Shown here in pieces: positions 43,787 through 53,242 of a DNA stretch of 64,000 nt. The stretch lies in assembly GCF_004016445.2 (NCBI RefSeq), contig NZ_SADT02000002.1:620001-684000 (forward strand), in the 5' to 3' direction. The notes beneath the pieces were generated by a model that had not been told where the DNA came from, made no database searches, and was given only the letters and a program-made list of their open reading frames with translations. Position 1 is the stretch's first letter, and each line of letters starts with the position of its first letter. The position numbers and the translations under genes were made by a program. Source of the DNA: Mesorhizobium sp. M2E.F.Ca.ET.219.01.1.1 (GTDB lineage Bacteria > Pseudomonadota > Alphaproteobacteria > Rhizobiales > Rhizobiaceae).

Positions 43787-44680
43787 ATGAATAATCCAGA
43801 GATCACGATCGATGCCGGTCTCGTGCGACGGCTGGTCGACACGCAGTTTCCGCGATGGCGGGACCTGCCGGTCAGCCCGGGCGCTTTCGGCGGCTGGGAC
43901 AACCGCACTTTTCATCTTGGCGACGAGATGACGGTCCGACTGCCGAGCGCGGCCGCCTATTCGCTGCAGGTCGAGAAGGAGCAGCGCTGGCTACCGAAAC
44001 TGGCACCCCTCCTGCCGCTGCGGATTCCGACACCGCTGGCCATGGGCGAGCCGGCCGAAGGCTACCCATGGCATTGGTCGATCTATCGCTGGATCGAGGG
44101 CGAGACGGCCAAGAGCGGCCGCATCGCCGATCTCAACGTCTTCGCCGTTTCGCTCGCCGATTTCCTTGTCGCATTGAGGGGCATCGATCCGACGGACGGG
44201 CCTGCACCCGGCCAGCACAATTTCCACCGCGGCGGGCCGCTGACCGTCTATGACGGCGAGGCGAGGCAGGCCATCGCCGCGCTTGAACGGCGGATCGACG
44301 CCTACGCCGCCACGACCGTCTGGGAAGCCGCACTTGCCGCCACCTGGTCTGGCTCTCCAGTCTGGTTTCATGGCGATGTCGCCTCGGGCAATCTTCTTGT
44401 CGAGGACGGGCGTCTGAGCGCGGTCATCGATTTCGGCACGTCGGGCGTCGGCGATCCATCCTGCGATCTGGCGATCGCGTGGACCTTCTTCGAAGGCGAA
44501 AGCCGGGAGGCCTTCCGCGCCCGCATCGCCGTCGACGACGCCACCTGGGCGCGCGGCCGCGGCTGGGCGCTGTGGAAGGCGCTGATCACCGTCGCCGGCC
44601 ACGACGCCAACCAGGCCGAGGCGAAAAGGCAGCGCCACGTGATCGACGAGGTGCTTGCCGATCATCGCCGCTGGGCCTGA
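43787..44680 (+). CDS. Aminoglycoside phosphotransferase-fold kinase
   Basis: A 297-residue kinase of the APH/choline kinase fold. The catalytic Asp is in WFHGDVASGNLLV, with the Brenner motif HGDxxxxN complete, and the metal Asp in VIDFGTSGVGDPSCDLA. The N-terminal lobe has GGWDNRTFHLGDEM and the lysine-poor EKEQRWLPKLA. Such proteins phosphorylate a small alcohol; many rhizobial ones act on non-antibiotic substrates. The start is the ATG at 43787 (frame open upstream from 43754). It is inserted between era and recO, which are usually adjacent or separated by one gene. Confidence 0.88.
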   Translation: MNNPEITIDAGLVRRLVDTQFPRWRDLPVSPGAFGGWDNRTFHLGDEMTVRLPSAAAYSLQVEKEQRWLPKLAPLLPLRIPTPLAMGEPAEGYPWHWSIYRWIEGETAKSGRIADLNVFAVSLADFLVALRGIDPTDGPAPGQHNFHRGGPLTVYDGEARQAIAALERRIDAYAATTVWEAALAATWSGSPVWFHGDVASGNLLVEDGRLSAVIDFGTSGVGDPSCDLAIAWTFFEGESREAFRARIAVDDATWARGRGWALWKALITVAGHDANQAEAKRQRHVIDEVLADHRRWA

Positions 44681-44765
44681 CACGGGATCAGACAATGTCA
44701 GCACAGATCGAACCCGGCGTGTCCAAACCTTGATTTCGCCCCGCAATGGGTGAAAAGCTCCGCCC

Positions 44766-45524
44766 ATGGAATGGCGCGACGAGGGAATCGTTCTCGGCAC
44801 TCGCAGGCATGGCGAAACCAGCGCCATCCTCGAGGTGATGACGCGCACGCATGGCCGCCATCTGGGCCTGGTGCGGGGAGGGCGCTCGCGCAAGCAGCAG
44901 CCGGTGCTGCAGCCCGGCAACCGCGTCGACCTTCTGTGGCGGGCGCGGCTCGACGAGCATCTCGGCGTCTTCCAGGCCGAGGCGATCGAGATGAACGCCG
45001 CGCGGCTCATGGACAGCGCGGTCGCCGTCTACGGCCTGCAGACCATGGCCGCGCATCTGAGGCTCCTGCCCGAGCGCGACGCCCATGGTGGTCTTTACGA
45101 GGCCCTTGCCGTGATGATTGCCCATCTCAGCGATGCCGATGCGGCGGGCGAGTTGGTGGCGCGCTTCGAGCTGCTCATCCTCGACGAATTGGGCTTCGGC
45201 CTCGACCTCAGCCAGTGCGCGGCGACCGGCTCCAGGCAGGATCTCGCCTATGTCTCGCCGAAATCCGGCCGCGCCGTGTCGCGCGCGGCGGGCGCTGCCT
45301 GGCACGACAAGATGCTGGCGCTGCCCGCCTTCCTGCAGCGCGGCTCCGGCCTGCGCGCCGACGCGGCGGCGCTCGAGGACGCCTTCCGGCTGAGCGGCTT
45401 CTTCTTCACCCGCCATGTTTACGAGCCGCGCGGGCTGGAGCCACCCGACGCTCGTGCCGGCTTCCTGGCCGCGCTGCGCCGGCATCATGCGACGACGAAG
45501 GCGATCGTGACTGGGGCAGGGTAG
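44766..45524 (+). CDS. recO: DNA repair protein RecO
   Basis: A 252-residue mediator that loads RecA on SSB-coated DNA with RecR. The N-terminal OB-fold is [20 protein letters not shown], and the helical part has the pattern [20 protein letters not shown] followed by [11 protein letters not shown]. The ATG at 44766 gives the usual length. Last gene of the acpS to recO run. Confidence 0.94.
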   Translation: MEWRDEGIVLGTRRHGETSAILEVMTRTHGRHLGLVRGGRSRKQQPVLQPGNRVDLLWRARLDEHLGVFQAEAIEMNAARLMDSAVAVYGLQTMAAHLRLLPERDAHGGLYEALAVMIAHLSDADAAGELVARFELLILDELGFGLDLSQCAATGSRQDLAYVSPKSGRAVSRAAGAAWHDKMLALPAFLQRGSGLRADAAALEDAFRLSGFFFTRHVYEPRGLEPPDARAGFLAALRRHHATTKAIVTGAG

Positions 45525-45528
45525 CAGT

Positions 45529-45993
45529 TTAATCCGCGCCGCGCCGCACCAGGAAATCGTCAAGCATGGCGCGCTGGCCTTTCAGGATCTTGAGCCCGGC
45601 TTCGGGCAGCGAAAACCAGCCGGCCCGATCCACTTCGGGGAACGCCTTCATCTTTCCCGATTTCGGCGGCCACTCCATGGTGAACATGTTGCTCTTGATG
45701 GCGTTTGTGTCGACATCGGCCTCGACGCTCCACGCCGCGACGATCTTTCCGCCCAGCTGCCTGTAGCTGCCGAGCGGCCGGAAGTCGCCGTCGATGGCGA
45801 CGCCGAGCTCCTCCTCGGCTTCCCGTCTGGCGGCTTCGAGCTCATCCTCATTGTCGCCGATCAATCCCTTCGGGATCGACCACGCGCCTTCGTCCTTTCG
45901 TGCCCAGAACGGGCCGCCGGGATGGACCAGCAGAAACTCGAAGACGCCGGCTACGCGCCGGTAGATCAGCAGGCCCGCGCTTCGCTGCGGCAT
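45529..45993 (-). CDS. NUDIX hydrolase
   Basis: A 154-residue pyrophosphohydrolase. The NUDIX box is GLIGDNEDELEAARREAEEE followed by LGV. The core begins MPQRSAGLLIYRRVAG, and the family fits the AP4A/bis-5'-nucleosyl type with a FWARKDEGAWSIPKG first strand. The ATG at 45991-45993 has GGAGGAC upstream; an ORF open to 46200 adds a non-conserved tail. It is convergent with recO, four bases from its stop. Likely cleaves nucleotide derivatives. Confidence 0.9.
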   Translation of the reverse strand: MPQRSAGLLIYRRVAGVFEFLLVHPGGPFWARKDEGAWSIPKGLIGDNEDELEAARREAEEELGVAIDGDFRPLGSYRQLGGKIVAAWSVEADVDTNAIKSNMFTMEWPPKSGKMKAFPEVDRAGWFSLPEAGLKILKGQRAMLDDFLVRRGAD

Positions 45994-46229
45994 CGAGAGT
46001 CCTCCGTGAACGCTGCAGATTAACACCAGTATTACGCAGCGGGCGTCAGGCAATTCTCGCCGACAGGCTCGGTCGTCTGGCATGCAGGCTTGGGATAAGC
46101 CTGCCGGCTTGCTGGCCATCGGCTCTAAAACATGCTCGATCTTACCGGCCGGCAAGGCGCTGATTTGGGTAGTCGTCTCGTTGCCGCATTTGTTGGCCAC
46201 GACTGGTCCTGGTTTTGAGGGAAACCGCC

Positions 46230-49019
46230 ATGTTTTTCAGCCTGATCGCCATTGCCGCCGTCATCGCTCTTTTCGTCATCGTTTCCCGCCAGCAGAACCG
46301 CATCGCGCTGGTCGAGCGCGAGCTCGGTATCCTGCGCGGCCTGCTGCAGACGGGAGCTTCGCTGCCCGCGCTGAAGGCGGACGCCGCGCAGGAAGGGCTT
46401 CCCGAGGAGGCCAAGGCAGCCGCGGCGCCTGTCGCGCCGCTGGCCGACGGCACGACAGTTGCCGAGGAGGTCGTCGCAAAGCCTGAGGCCGCTGAAGGCG
46501 AGGCCGTGGCCGGACCCTGGACGAAGGCCCAGTCGGCCGCGGCGCAATCCGCCGAGCCGATCGAACCGGCGCAACCCGTGGCCGAGACGCCCGCGCCCAC
46601 CAAGGCGGCGCGCCAGACCGATGTCGAGACGGCGCTGGGCACGCGTTGGGCGGTCTGGGTCGGCGGTATCGCGCTGGCGTTGGGCGGCTTGTTCCTGCTC
46701 CGCTACACGATCGAGGCAGGCATTTTCGGGCCTGGCGTGCGCCTGACGATGGCCGGCGTCCTCGGCCTGGCGCTGATTGCCGGCGCCGAATTCATCCGCC
46801 GCACCGGCTTCAGGGTGCCGGTGCAGAGCGCCGCCGGCGCCTATATCCCCTCGATCCTCACGGCTGCCGGCGCCTTCATCCTGTTCGGCACGGTCTATGC
46901 CGCGCATGGCATCTATGGCTTCATCGGGCCGGCGACCGCCTTCGCGCTGCTTGGTATCATCGGCGTCGCCACCATTAGCGCCTCGCTGGTGCATGGCCTG
47001 GCGCTGGCCGGCATCGGACTTGTCGGCGCCATGGTCACGCCGGCGCTGGTGGCATCGCAGGCGCCCAATCCTTGGGCCCTGTTCGTCTATCTGGCGATCG
47101 TGCTTGCGGCGAGCGCTGCAACCGCCCGCATCCGCGACTGGAAGGCGCTCATGGCAGCCGCTTTCGCCGGCACCGGCATCTGGACCATTCTTTACATTGT
47201 CGACGCGCCGGACGTGAACCTCGCCGCCGTCCTGTTCATCAGCCTTGCCACGCTCGCCGTGCTTGCCTTCGTCTGGCTCGCCCCGTTCTTGACCACTGGC
47301 CGCGACGCAGCGGCGCGAGGCTTCGACTGGCCATCGATCGTGCCCGGCTTCTTCATCGCACTGAGCGCGCTCGGCCTGTCCGTCGATCCGGCTTTTGCCA
47401 GCGCCGGCGATGCCTTGCACGGCGCGGTCCTTTTGGTCGCGCTGGTCGTGGTGGCGCTCTACCGGCCGCGCGCGCTTCCGCTGGTCTTTGCCGCCGGCAT
47501 CGCCACCGTGCTGATCTATCTCGGCATAATCCCGCCCGCCACCATCGGCGCCAATGCACTCGATGTCGGGCTGGACGCCCAGCCTTTGGCGTCGTCCGAT
47601 GCGCTGACTTTTGGCATCGGCATCGCGCTCGGCCTGGTCTTCCTTGCCGCCGGCTTCTGGGCGGCGCGCCGCTTCGCCGCCACCGTTCCGGCACACGCGG
47701 CTTGCTGGGCGGCCTGGGGCGTCATTCCCCCGTTGGTGGTGCTCACCGCGCTGTGGCTGACCTTTGGCGATATCGACCGCGACCTCGGCTACGCGCTGCC
47801 GGCGCTGCTGCTGACGCTCGGCTTTGCCGTTGGCGGCGAATGGATCGCGCGCGCCGAGCAGCCGCCGCTGGCGGGCGGTCCGGCCGTGTCGTTCGCGCTC
47901 GGCGGCGCAGGCGTCGCCTGCCTGCTGATGCTGCACATGGCCTTCGGTTCGGGCTGGACGACCGTGCTGCTCGGCACCGCCGCGATCGTCCCGGCGCTGG
48001 CCACGCGCTGGCGCTCTTACCCTGTGCTCGGCTGGATCGCGGTGGGCGCGGCGGTCGCCGTGCTCGGCCGCGTCGCCTTCGACCCGACCATCGTCGGCGC
48101 AGCATTCCTCTCCAGGACACCGGTCTTCAACTGGCTGTTGCCGGGCTATGGCGTGCCGGCGCTCGCCTTCGGCTTCGCCGCCTGGCAACTTGCCCGCACC
48201 ACCAACGGCAGGCCGCGCCTTGCCATGGAGGCGGCTGCGGCGCTGTTCGCTCTGCTCACCATCGCCATGCTGGTGCGCCACGCCATGCATGGCGGCGTCA
48301 TCGACACCGGCGCGGTGACCCTTGCCGAACAGGCGATCTACACGCTGATCGCGCTCGGCGCCGGCGCCATTCTGGTCGCCATCGACATGCGCTCGCCAAG
48401 CTCGGTTCTGCGCTATGGTTCGATAGCCGCCGGCGTTGTCTCGGCAGGCTTGATCGCGGTCCAGCATTTCGTCGTGCTGAACCCGCTGTTGACGGACGAG
48501 TCGACCGGCACGATCCCGGTCTTCAACCTTCTGTTCCTCGCTTATCTGCTGCCGGCGGTCGCCGCTGGCGCCCTGGCGCTCTATGTCCGCGACAAGCGCC
48601 CGCGATGGTATGCGGCGATGCTGGCGCTGATCGCCGCGCTGCTTGCCTTCGCCTATGCCACGCTTTCGGTGCGCCGCCTGTTCAAGGGCGAGTTCATCGC
48701 CTTGTGGAGTGGGCTTGGACAGCTCGAGACCTACACCTATTCGGCGCTGTGGCTGGTCATCGGCGTGGCGCTGCTCACCGCCGGCGTCTGGCTGAAATCG
48801 CAGGTGCTGCGCATCGCCTCCGCGGTGCTGATCGCAGTCGCGGTGGTGAAGGTCTTTCTCTTCGACATGTCGGAGCTTGAAGGCGTGCTGCGCGCGCTCT
48901 CCTTCATCGGCCTTGGTGCGGTGCTGATCGGCATTGGCCTGTTCTACCAGCGGCTGCTGACGAGGGCGGCGAGGGAGAAGACTGAAAACATGCAGGAACA
49001 AGCGGATAGCCGGGAATAA
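46230..49019 (+). CDS. Large DUF2339 polytopic membrane protein
   Basis: A 929-residue inner membrane protein. After one N-terminal helix (FFSLIAIAAVIALFVIVSRQ) and a coiled or disordered 100-residue stretch rich in Ala, Glu and Pro, it has about 25 transmembrane helices up to the C-terminus. DUF2339 is found across bacteria; no function is established. The start is the ATG at 46230 with GAGGG upstream; the frame is open from 46215. The family signature includes WAVWVGGIALALGGLFLLRY and a later YTYSALWLVIGVALL. A very long opposite-strand ORF over this gene is an artefact of codon use. Confidence 0.9.
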   Translation: MFFSLIAIAAVIALFVIVSRQQNRIALVERELGILRGLLQTGASLPALKADAAQEGLPEEAKAAAAPVAPLADGTTVAEEVVAKPEAAEGEAVAGPWTKAQSAAAQSAEPIEPAQPVAETPAPTKAARQTDVETALGTRWAVWVGGIALALGGLFLLRYTIEAGIFGPGVRLTMAGVLGLALIAGAEFIRRTGFRVPVQSAAGAYIPSILTAAGAFILFGTVYAAHGIYGFIGPATAFALLGIIGVATISASLVHGLALAGIGLVGAMVTPALVASQAPNPWALFVYLAIVLAASAATARIRDWKALMAAAFAGTGIWTILYIVDAPDVNLAAVLFISLATLAVLAFVWLAPFLTTGRDAAARGFDWPSIVPGFFIALSALGLSVDPAFASAGDALHGAVLLVALVVVALYRPRALPLVFAAGIATVLIYLGIIPPATIGANALDVGLDAQPLASSDALTFGIGIALGLVFLAAGFWAARRFAATVPAHAACWAAWGVIPPLVVLTALWLTFGDIDRDLGYALPALLLTLGFAVGGEWIARAEQPPLAGGPAVSFALGGAGVACLLMLHMAFGSGWTTVLLGTAAIVPALATRWRSYPVLGWIAVGAAVAVLGRVAFDPTIVGAAFLSRTPVFNWLLPGYGVPALAFGFAAWQLARTTNGRPRLAMEAAAALFALLTIAMLVRHAMHGGVIDTGAVTLAEQAIYTLIALGAGAILVAIDMRSPSSVLRYGSIAAGVVSAGLIAVQHFVVLNPLLTDESTGTIPVFNLLFLAYLLPAVAAGALALYVRDKRPRWYAAMLALIAALLAFAYATLSVRRLFKGEFIALWSGLGQLETYTYSALWLVIGVALLTAGVWLKSQVLRIASAVLIAVAVVKVFLFDMSELEGVLRALSFIGLGAVLIGIGLFYQRLLTRAAREKTENMQEQADSRE

Positions 49020-49149
49020 ATCGCCAGCCACCATCGTTATTCGCGTGCTTGGGTAATCGCAGCGGTTCGGCCGCTTCGCGCTGACTGCTTGCACCGCGCC
49101 GGGAAGGCGCGTTCTATCGGGATGGAAAGCGACCACGAAACAAGCGGTC

Positions 49150-49668
49150 ATGGACGACAAGAAGGCAGCGATCCTGAGCGAGATACCGCGGTTGCGGCGC
49201 TATGCGCGCTCGCTGCTGCGCGACCGCGATTCCGCCGACGACCTTGTCCAGGACTGCCTGGAGCGGGCGCTTGTGCGGCTCGACAACTGGCAGACTGGAG
49301 AAAGCCCCCGGAGGTGGCTGTTTACGATCATGCATCACTTGTTCATCGACCAGATGCGCAAGGTCAACCGGCGCGGCGAGGCGGCGATGCTGCCTCTCGA
49401 AGCCGGTGAGGCCCAAGCCGCGCCCGCCGATCAGGTCGAGACCATCGCCTCGCGCGAGATCATGGATGCCCTGCAGGCGATCAGCCCCGATCGCCGCGCG
49501 GCATTGGTGATGGTCGCCATCGAGGGCTTTTCCTATGCCGAGGCCGCCAACATCCTTGGCGTGCCGGCCGGCACGCTGATGTCGCGCATCGCGCGCGGCC
49601 GCGAGGAATTGCGAGGATTGCTCGACGACACATCGCGCCGACGCTCGATAAGGATCGTCGAGAAATGA
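49150..49668 (+). CDS. ECF RNA polymerase sigma factor
   Basis: A 172-residue extracytoplasmic-function sigma factor. Region 2 is LRRYARSLLRDRDSADDLVQ with DCLERALVRLDNWQTGESPR next, and region 4 is GFSYAEAANILGVPAGTLMS then RIARGREELRGLL. It directs RNA polymerase to a small regulon. The ATG at 49150 is preceded by a weak ribosome site. It overlaps the anti-sigma gene by four bases. I could not identify an ECF promoter upstream by eye. Confidence 0.92.
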   Translation: MDDKKAAILSEIPRLRRYARSLLRDRDSADDLVQDCLERALVRLDNWQTGESPRRWLFTIMHHLFIDQMRKVNRRGEAAMLPLEAGEAQAAPADQVETIASREIMDALQAISPDRRAALVMVAIEGFSYAEAANILGVPAGTLMSRIARGREELRGLLDDTSRRRSIRIVEK

Positions 49669-50456
49669 CCCGCCGCGATTTTTCCGAACGCGATATCCAT
49701 ATGGCCCTCGACGGCGAGCTGCCGGGCGAGGAGCGCATGGCTTACGACGCCTGGCTCGAGGCCAATCCCGAGATGAAGGCGAAGTCGGCGCGCTACGTCG
49801 CCGACCGAGCCGCCATGCGCGCCGCCTTCGCGGGCGTGATGGACGAGCCGGTGCCGGCGAGGTTGCGGCAGGTCGTGCTTGGCGAGGCGCCTGCAAAAGC
49901 ATCGGCCTTGCGCTCGCGCTGGTGGCTGTCGGCTGCCGCGGCCGTGATGCTCGCGGTCGGCGGGCTCGGCGGCTATGTCGCCGGTGTCGACAGCATCGCC
50001 CGCGGCGGCGGCGACGACCAGCTCGCCGAGCAGGCGATCGCCGCCCATGTCACCTACGCTGCCGAGAAGCGCCACGCCGTCGAAGTCCCGGCAAGCGAAA
50101 AGGATCATCTCCAGACCTGGCTGTCGAATCGCGTCGGGCTGAAGCTTGTTGCCCCTGACCTTGCGGCCGAGGGCTTCCAGCTGGTCGGCGGCCGGCTGCT
50201 GCCCGCCGGTGAGCAAGGCAAGGCGGCGATGCTGCTTTATGAGGACGCCAAGGGCGAGCGCATCTCGCTCTTCGTCACCGCCGATTCGTCAGCGACCTCC
50301 AAGGGCACCTATACGGCGGAAGGGGGCGGACCGGAGGCGGTCTATTGGCTCGACAAGGGCTATGCTTGCGCCGTCGTCGGATCGTTGCCGCCGGAGCGCC
50401 TGTCGGACGTCGCAAAGAGCGCCTATGGCCAGCTCGTGGCGGGCATATCGAGCTGA
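49665..50456 (+). CDS. Anti-sigma factor, membrane-anchored
   Basis: A 263-residue protein coupled to the sigma gene by an ATGA overlap. Residues 1-80 are cytosolic and Asp/Glu/Arg-rich (RRDFSERDIHMALDGELP), the sigma-binding part of the short ASD type. One transmembrane helix follows (WWLSAAAAVMLAVGGLGGYV, about residues 86-107). The rest faces the periplasm and could sense a signal. No zinc (HxxxCxxC) motif is visible. Release of the sigma factor by proteolysis is the general mechanism of such pairs. Confidence 0.88.
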   Translation: MTRRDFSERDIHMALDGELPGEERMAYDAWLEANPEMKAKSARYVADRAAMRAAFAGVMDEPVPARLRQVVLGEAPAKASALRSRWWLSAAAAVMLAVGGLGGYVAGVDSIARGGGDDQLAEQAIAAHVTYAAEKRHAVEVPASEKDHLQTWLSNRVGLKLVAPDLAAEGFQLVGGRLLPAGEQGKAAMLLYEDAKGERISLFVTADSSATSKGTYTAEGGGPEAVYWLDKGYACAVVGSLPPERLSDVAKSAYGQLVAGISS

Positions 50457-50663
50457 ACCGGCTGCGTTTTTCGGCGGCCTGCAGTCGCTTGAACAGCAAT
50501 TCTGTTCAAACGCTTGGCCCTTTGCTGCCGAGGCGGAAACTGTCACAATTCGGCCCTAATCAAGGAGCGATAGCGCTTGATGAATACTGGCGCTTCGGCC
50601 AGTATTCGCGACGCATCCACCGGGGCCGTTTCTTAAACCCAATCGAGGTTCTCCCAAGCCCGC

Positions 50664-51761
50664 ATGCCTGCCGAGATCCGCAAGGCCCGCGCGTCAGACG
50701 TCGATGACCTCGCCGCCATCGAGAAGGCTGTTTTTCCTGGCGACAGGCTGTCGCGCCGCTCCTTCCGCCAGTTCATCGAACGCGAGACCGCCGAGATGCT
50801 GGTGGCCGAGAACGGGGGTCGTGTGGCCGGCTATGCGGTGGTGCTGTTTCGCAAGGGCAGCGGCGTGGCGCGGCTCTATTCCATCGCCGTCGGTCCCTTC
50901 TTCGGCCGCCTCGGCATCGGCCGGCTCCTTCTCGCGGCCGCCGAAGAGGCGGCCTTCGAGCACGATCGTCTGTTGCTGCGCCTCGAAGTGCGCGAGGACA
51001 ATGATCGCGCCATCCGCATCTACGAGCAGGCCGGCTATCGGAAATTGGGCCGCGAGCCCGATTATTACGAGGATGGCGCGACCGCGCTGCGCTACGAAAA
51101 GACGCTGCGCGGCGACACGCCCACGGCGACCAAGGTGCCGTTCTACCAGCAGACCTGCGAGTTCACCTGCGGCCCGTGCTGCCTGATGATGGCGATGGCG
51201 AATTTCGACCCTGGATTCGTGCCCGACCCGGTCATGGAAATCCGCCTGTGGCGCGAAGCGACCACGGTCTTCATGATGTCGGGTCCGGGGGGCTGTGAGC
51301 CTTTCGGCCTGGCGGTCGCCGGCTATGAGAGCGGGCTCGCCGCCGAAATCTTCGTCTCCTTCTACGGCGCGCTGTTCCTGCAGTCGGTGAGAAGCGAGGA
51401 CAAGCGCCGGGTGATGGAGCTCGCCCAGGTCGATTTCCGCCGCCGCGCCGAACTCTATGGCATCCCGGTCAACTACCGTCCGTTCGGCATCGGCGACATC
51501 CGCCAGGCGCTCGCCGAGGGCAAGCTGGTGGTGGTGCTGATCAGCGGCTTCCTTATGTTCGGCAAGAAGGTGCCGCATTGGGTGCTGGCCATCGGTGACG
51601 ATGGCGACCACATCCTGATCCATGACCCCTGGGTCGAGGATGAAAGGCAGGAAACGATCCTCGACGCCGCGAACATTCCGGTGCCCTACGACATTTTCAT
51701 GAACATGGCGCAATTCGGCCGCGACGGTCTGCGCGCCGCCATCACTCTGGGAAAACGCTGA
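50664..51761 (+). CDS. GNAT acetyltransferase fused to C39-like peptidase
   Basis: A 365-residue fusion. Residues 1-148 are a GNAT domain (PAEIRKARASDVDDLAAIEK, then LYSIAVGPFFGRLGIGRLLL with the acetyl-CoA motif). Residues 158-350 resemble peptidase C39-like domains: YQQTCEFTCGPCCLMMAM has the candidate Cys169 (Cys-Gly-Pro), His305 lies in PHWVLAIGD and Asp321 in LIHDPWVED. I remember this fusion next to RLAN-type ATP-grasp genes, as here, four bases away. The start is the ATG at 50664. A role in making or processing a modified peptide is predicted from the partner, not shown. The upstream ECF genes are separated by about 200 bp. Confidence 0.85.
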   Translation: MPAEIRKARASDVDDLAAIEKAVFPGDRLSRRSFRQFIERETAEMLVAENGGRVAGYAVVLFRKGSGVARLYSIAVGPFFGRLGIGRLLLAAAEEAAFEHDRLLLRLEVREDNDRAIRIYEQAGYRKLGREPDYYEDGATALRYEKTLRGDTPTATKVPFYQQTCEFTCGPCCLMMAMANFDPGFVPDPVMEIRLWREATTVFMMSGPGGCEPFGLAVAGYESGLAAEIFVSFYGALFLQSVRSEDKRRVMELAQVDFRRRAELYGIPVNYRPFGIGDIRQALAEGKLVVVLISGFLMFGKKVPHWVLAIGDDGDHILIHDPWVEDERQETILDAANIPVPYDIFMNMAQFGRDGLRAAITLGKR

Positions 51762-51765
51762 GACA

Positions 51766-53229
51766 ATGACCTGGGTTATCCTGACAGGCAGGCAGAACGA
51801 TCTCGACCAGGTGGCCACGCCCCACAAGATCATCACCAACCGCGACTATCTCGCGCATCCGGCGCTGTTCCGCGGCCAGCGGCCGAAGGTGATCAACCTG
51901 TCGAACAATTACGGCTATCAGAGCCGCGGCTACTATGCCTCGCTGCTGGCCGGTTCGCGCGGCCACCGGGTGATCCCGACCGTCGAGACCATGATCGACC
52001 TCTCGGAACGCAAGCTCTACGAGCACGCCCTGCCGGAACTCGAGCTGGCCTTGAACAAATGCCGCAAGGACCTCGGCGGGACTTTTCCGGCCAAGGTCGC
52101 GATCTTCTTCGGCATCGGCCCATCCAAGGTCTGGGACCGCTTCACCAGGCTTCTGTTCGACTGGTTCCGCGCGCCGGCGCTGGAGGTCCACATCAAGGAC
52201 AGCGCCGAGTGGGCTTCGATCCGCAAGATCGGCTTCCTGCCTTTAGCCCGCATGACGGAGAGCGAGGAAGAGTTCTTCCTGCAATGCCTGGAGACCTACA
52301 CCAGCCGCGAATGGCGCGACACCAAGGGCCGCACGCCGGCGCGCTATACGTTCGCGACGCTGGTCGACCCGCATGAGGAATTGCCGCCGTCGGAAATCTC
52401 TTCGCTGCGCTATTGGGCGAGGATCGCCGAGAAGATGGGCGTCGAGGTCGAGCCGATCACCAGGAAGGACCTAGCCAAGCTCGCGAACTACGACGCGCTG
52501 TTCATCCGCGAGACCACGTCGATCTCCAACCACACCTACCGCTTCGCGCGCCGCGCCCAGCAGGAAGGCATGCCGGTGATCGACGATCCGCTGTCGATGA
52601 TCCGCTGCACCAACAAGGTTTATCTCAACGAGCTGATGACCTACAACAAGGTGCCTGTGCCGCCGACGGTGATGATCGCCGGCACCTCCGACTTCGAGGT
52701 GGCGGCGCAGACGCTTGGCTTTCCGCTGGTGCTGAAGATCCCGGATTCGTCTTTCTCGCGTGGCGTCAAGAAATGCGAGAACATGGCGGAGCTGACCAAG
52801 CTCGCGACCGAATGGCTGGAAGATTCCGATCTCCTGATCGCGCAGAAATTCATCCCGACCGAATATGACTGGCGCGTCGGCGTGCTCGGCGGCCAACCGC
52901 TGTTTGCCGTGCATTACCTGATGGCGAAGAAGCACTGGCAGATCGTCAACCACAAGGCCAGCGGCAAGCCCGACCAAGGCGGCATCAAGACGTTCACGCT
53001 GAAGCAGACGCCGCCGCATGTCGTCGAGACGGCGGTCAAGGCCGCAAAATGCATCGGCGACGGGCTCTACGGCGTCGACCTCAAGGAGACCAAGGACGGC
53101 GTCTTCGTCATCGAGGTCAACGACAACCCCAATCTCGATCATGGATGGGAGGATTCCGGCGAGAAGGACGAGCTCTGGGTGCGGCTGACGCAGTGGTTCC
53201 TGGAACGCCTGGAGCGGCCGGAGAAGTAG
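51766..53229 (+). CDS. RimK-like ATP-grasp ligase with RLAN N-terminal domain
   Basis: A 487-residue protein. Residues 1-200 match the RimK-like ATP-grasp N-terminal (RLAN) domain (NRDYLAHPALFRGQRPKVIN, LSNNYGYQSRGYYASLLAG). The middle has PARYTFATLVDPHEELPPSE, and the ATP-grasp fold spans about residues 280-470: MIRCTNKVYLNELMTYNKVP, the LVLKIPDSSFSRGVKKCE glycine loop and VFVIEVNDNPNLDHG for the metal. RimK relatives add glutamate or other amino acids to peptides. With the GNAT-C39 fusion four bases upstream it forms a two-gene unit. Substrate unknown. Confidence 0.9.
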   Translation: MTWVILTGRQNDLDQVATPHKIITNRDYLAHPALFRGQRPKVINLSNNYGYQSRGYYASLLAGSRGHRVIPTVETMIDLSERKLYEHALPELELALNKCRKDLGGTFPAKVAIFFGIGPSKVWDRFTRLLFDWFRAPALEVHIKDSAEWASIRKIGFLPLARMTESEEEFFLQCLETYTSREWRDTKGRTPARYTFATLVDPHEELPPSEISSLRYWARIAEKMGVEVEPITRKDLAKLANYDALFIRETTSISNHTYRFARRAQQEGMPVIDDPLSMIRCTNKVYLNELMTYNKVPVPPTVMIAGTSDFEVAAQTLGFPLVLKIPDSSFSRGVKKCENMAELTKLATEWLEDSDLLIAQKFIPTEYDWRVGVLGGQPLFAVHYLMAKKHWQIVNHKASGKPDQGGIKTFTLKQTPPHVVETAVKAAKCIGDGLYGVDLKETKDGVFVIEVNDNPNLDHGWEDSGEKDELWVRLTQWFLERLERPEK

Positions 53230-53242
53230 GGGCGGGGGAGAG

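Noticed and set aside
46125-49160. A 1011-codon minus-strand ORF opposite the DUF2339 gene
   Set aside because: Low-complexity, Arg/Gln/His-rich translation with no domain; it is the usual open antisense frame of a high-G+C gene.
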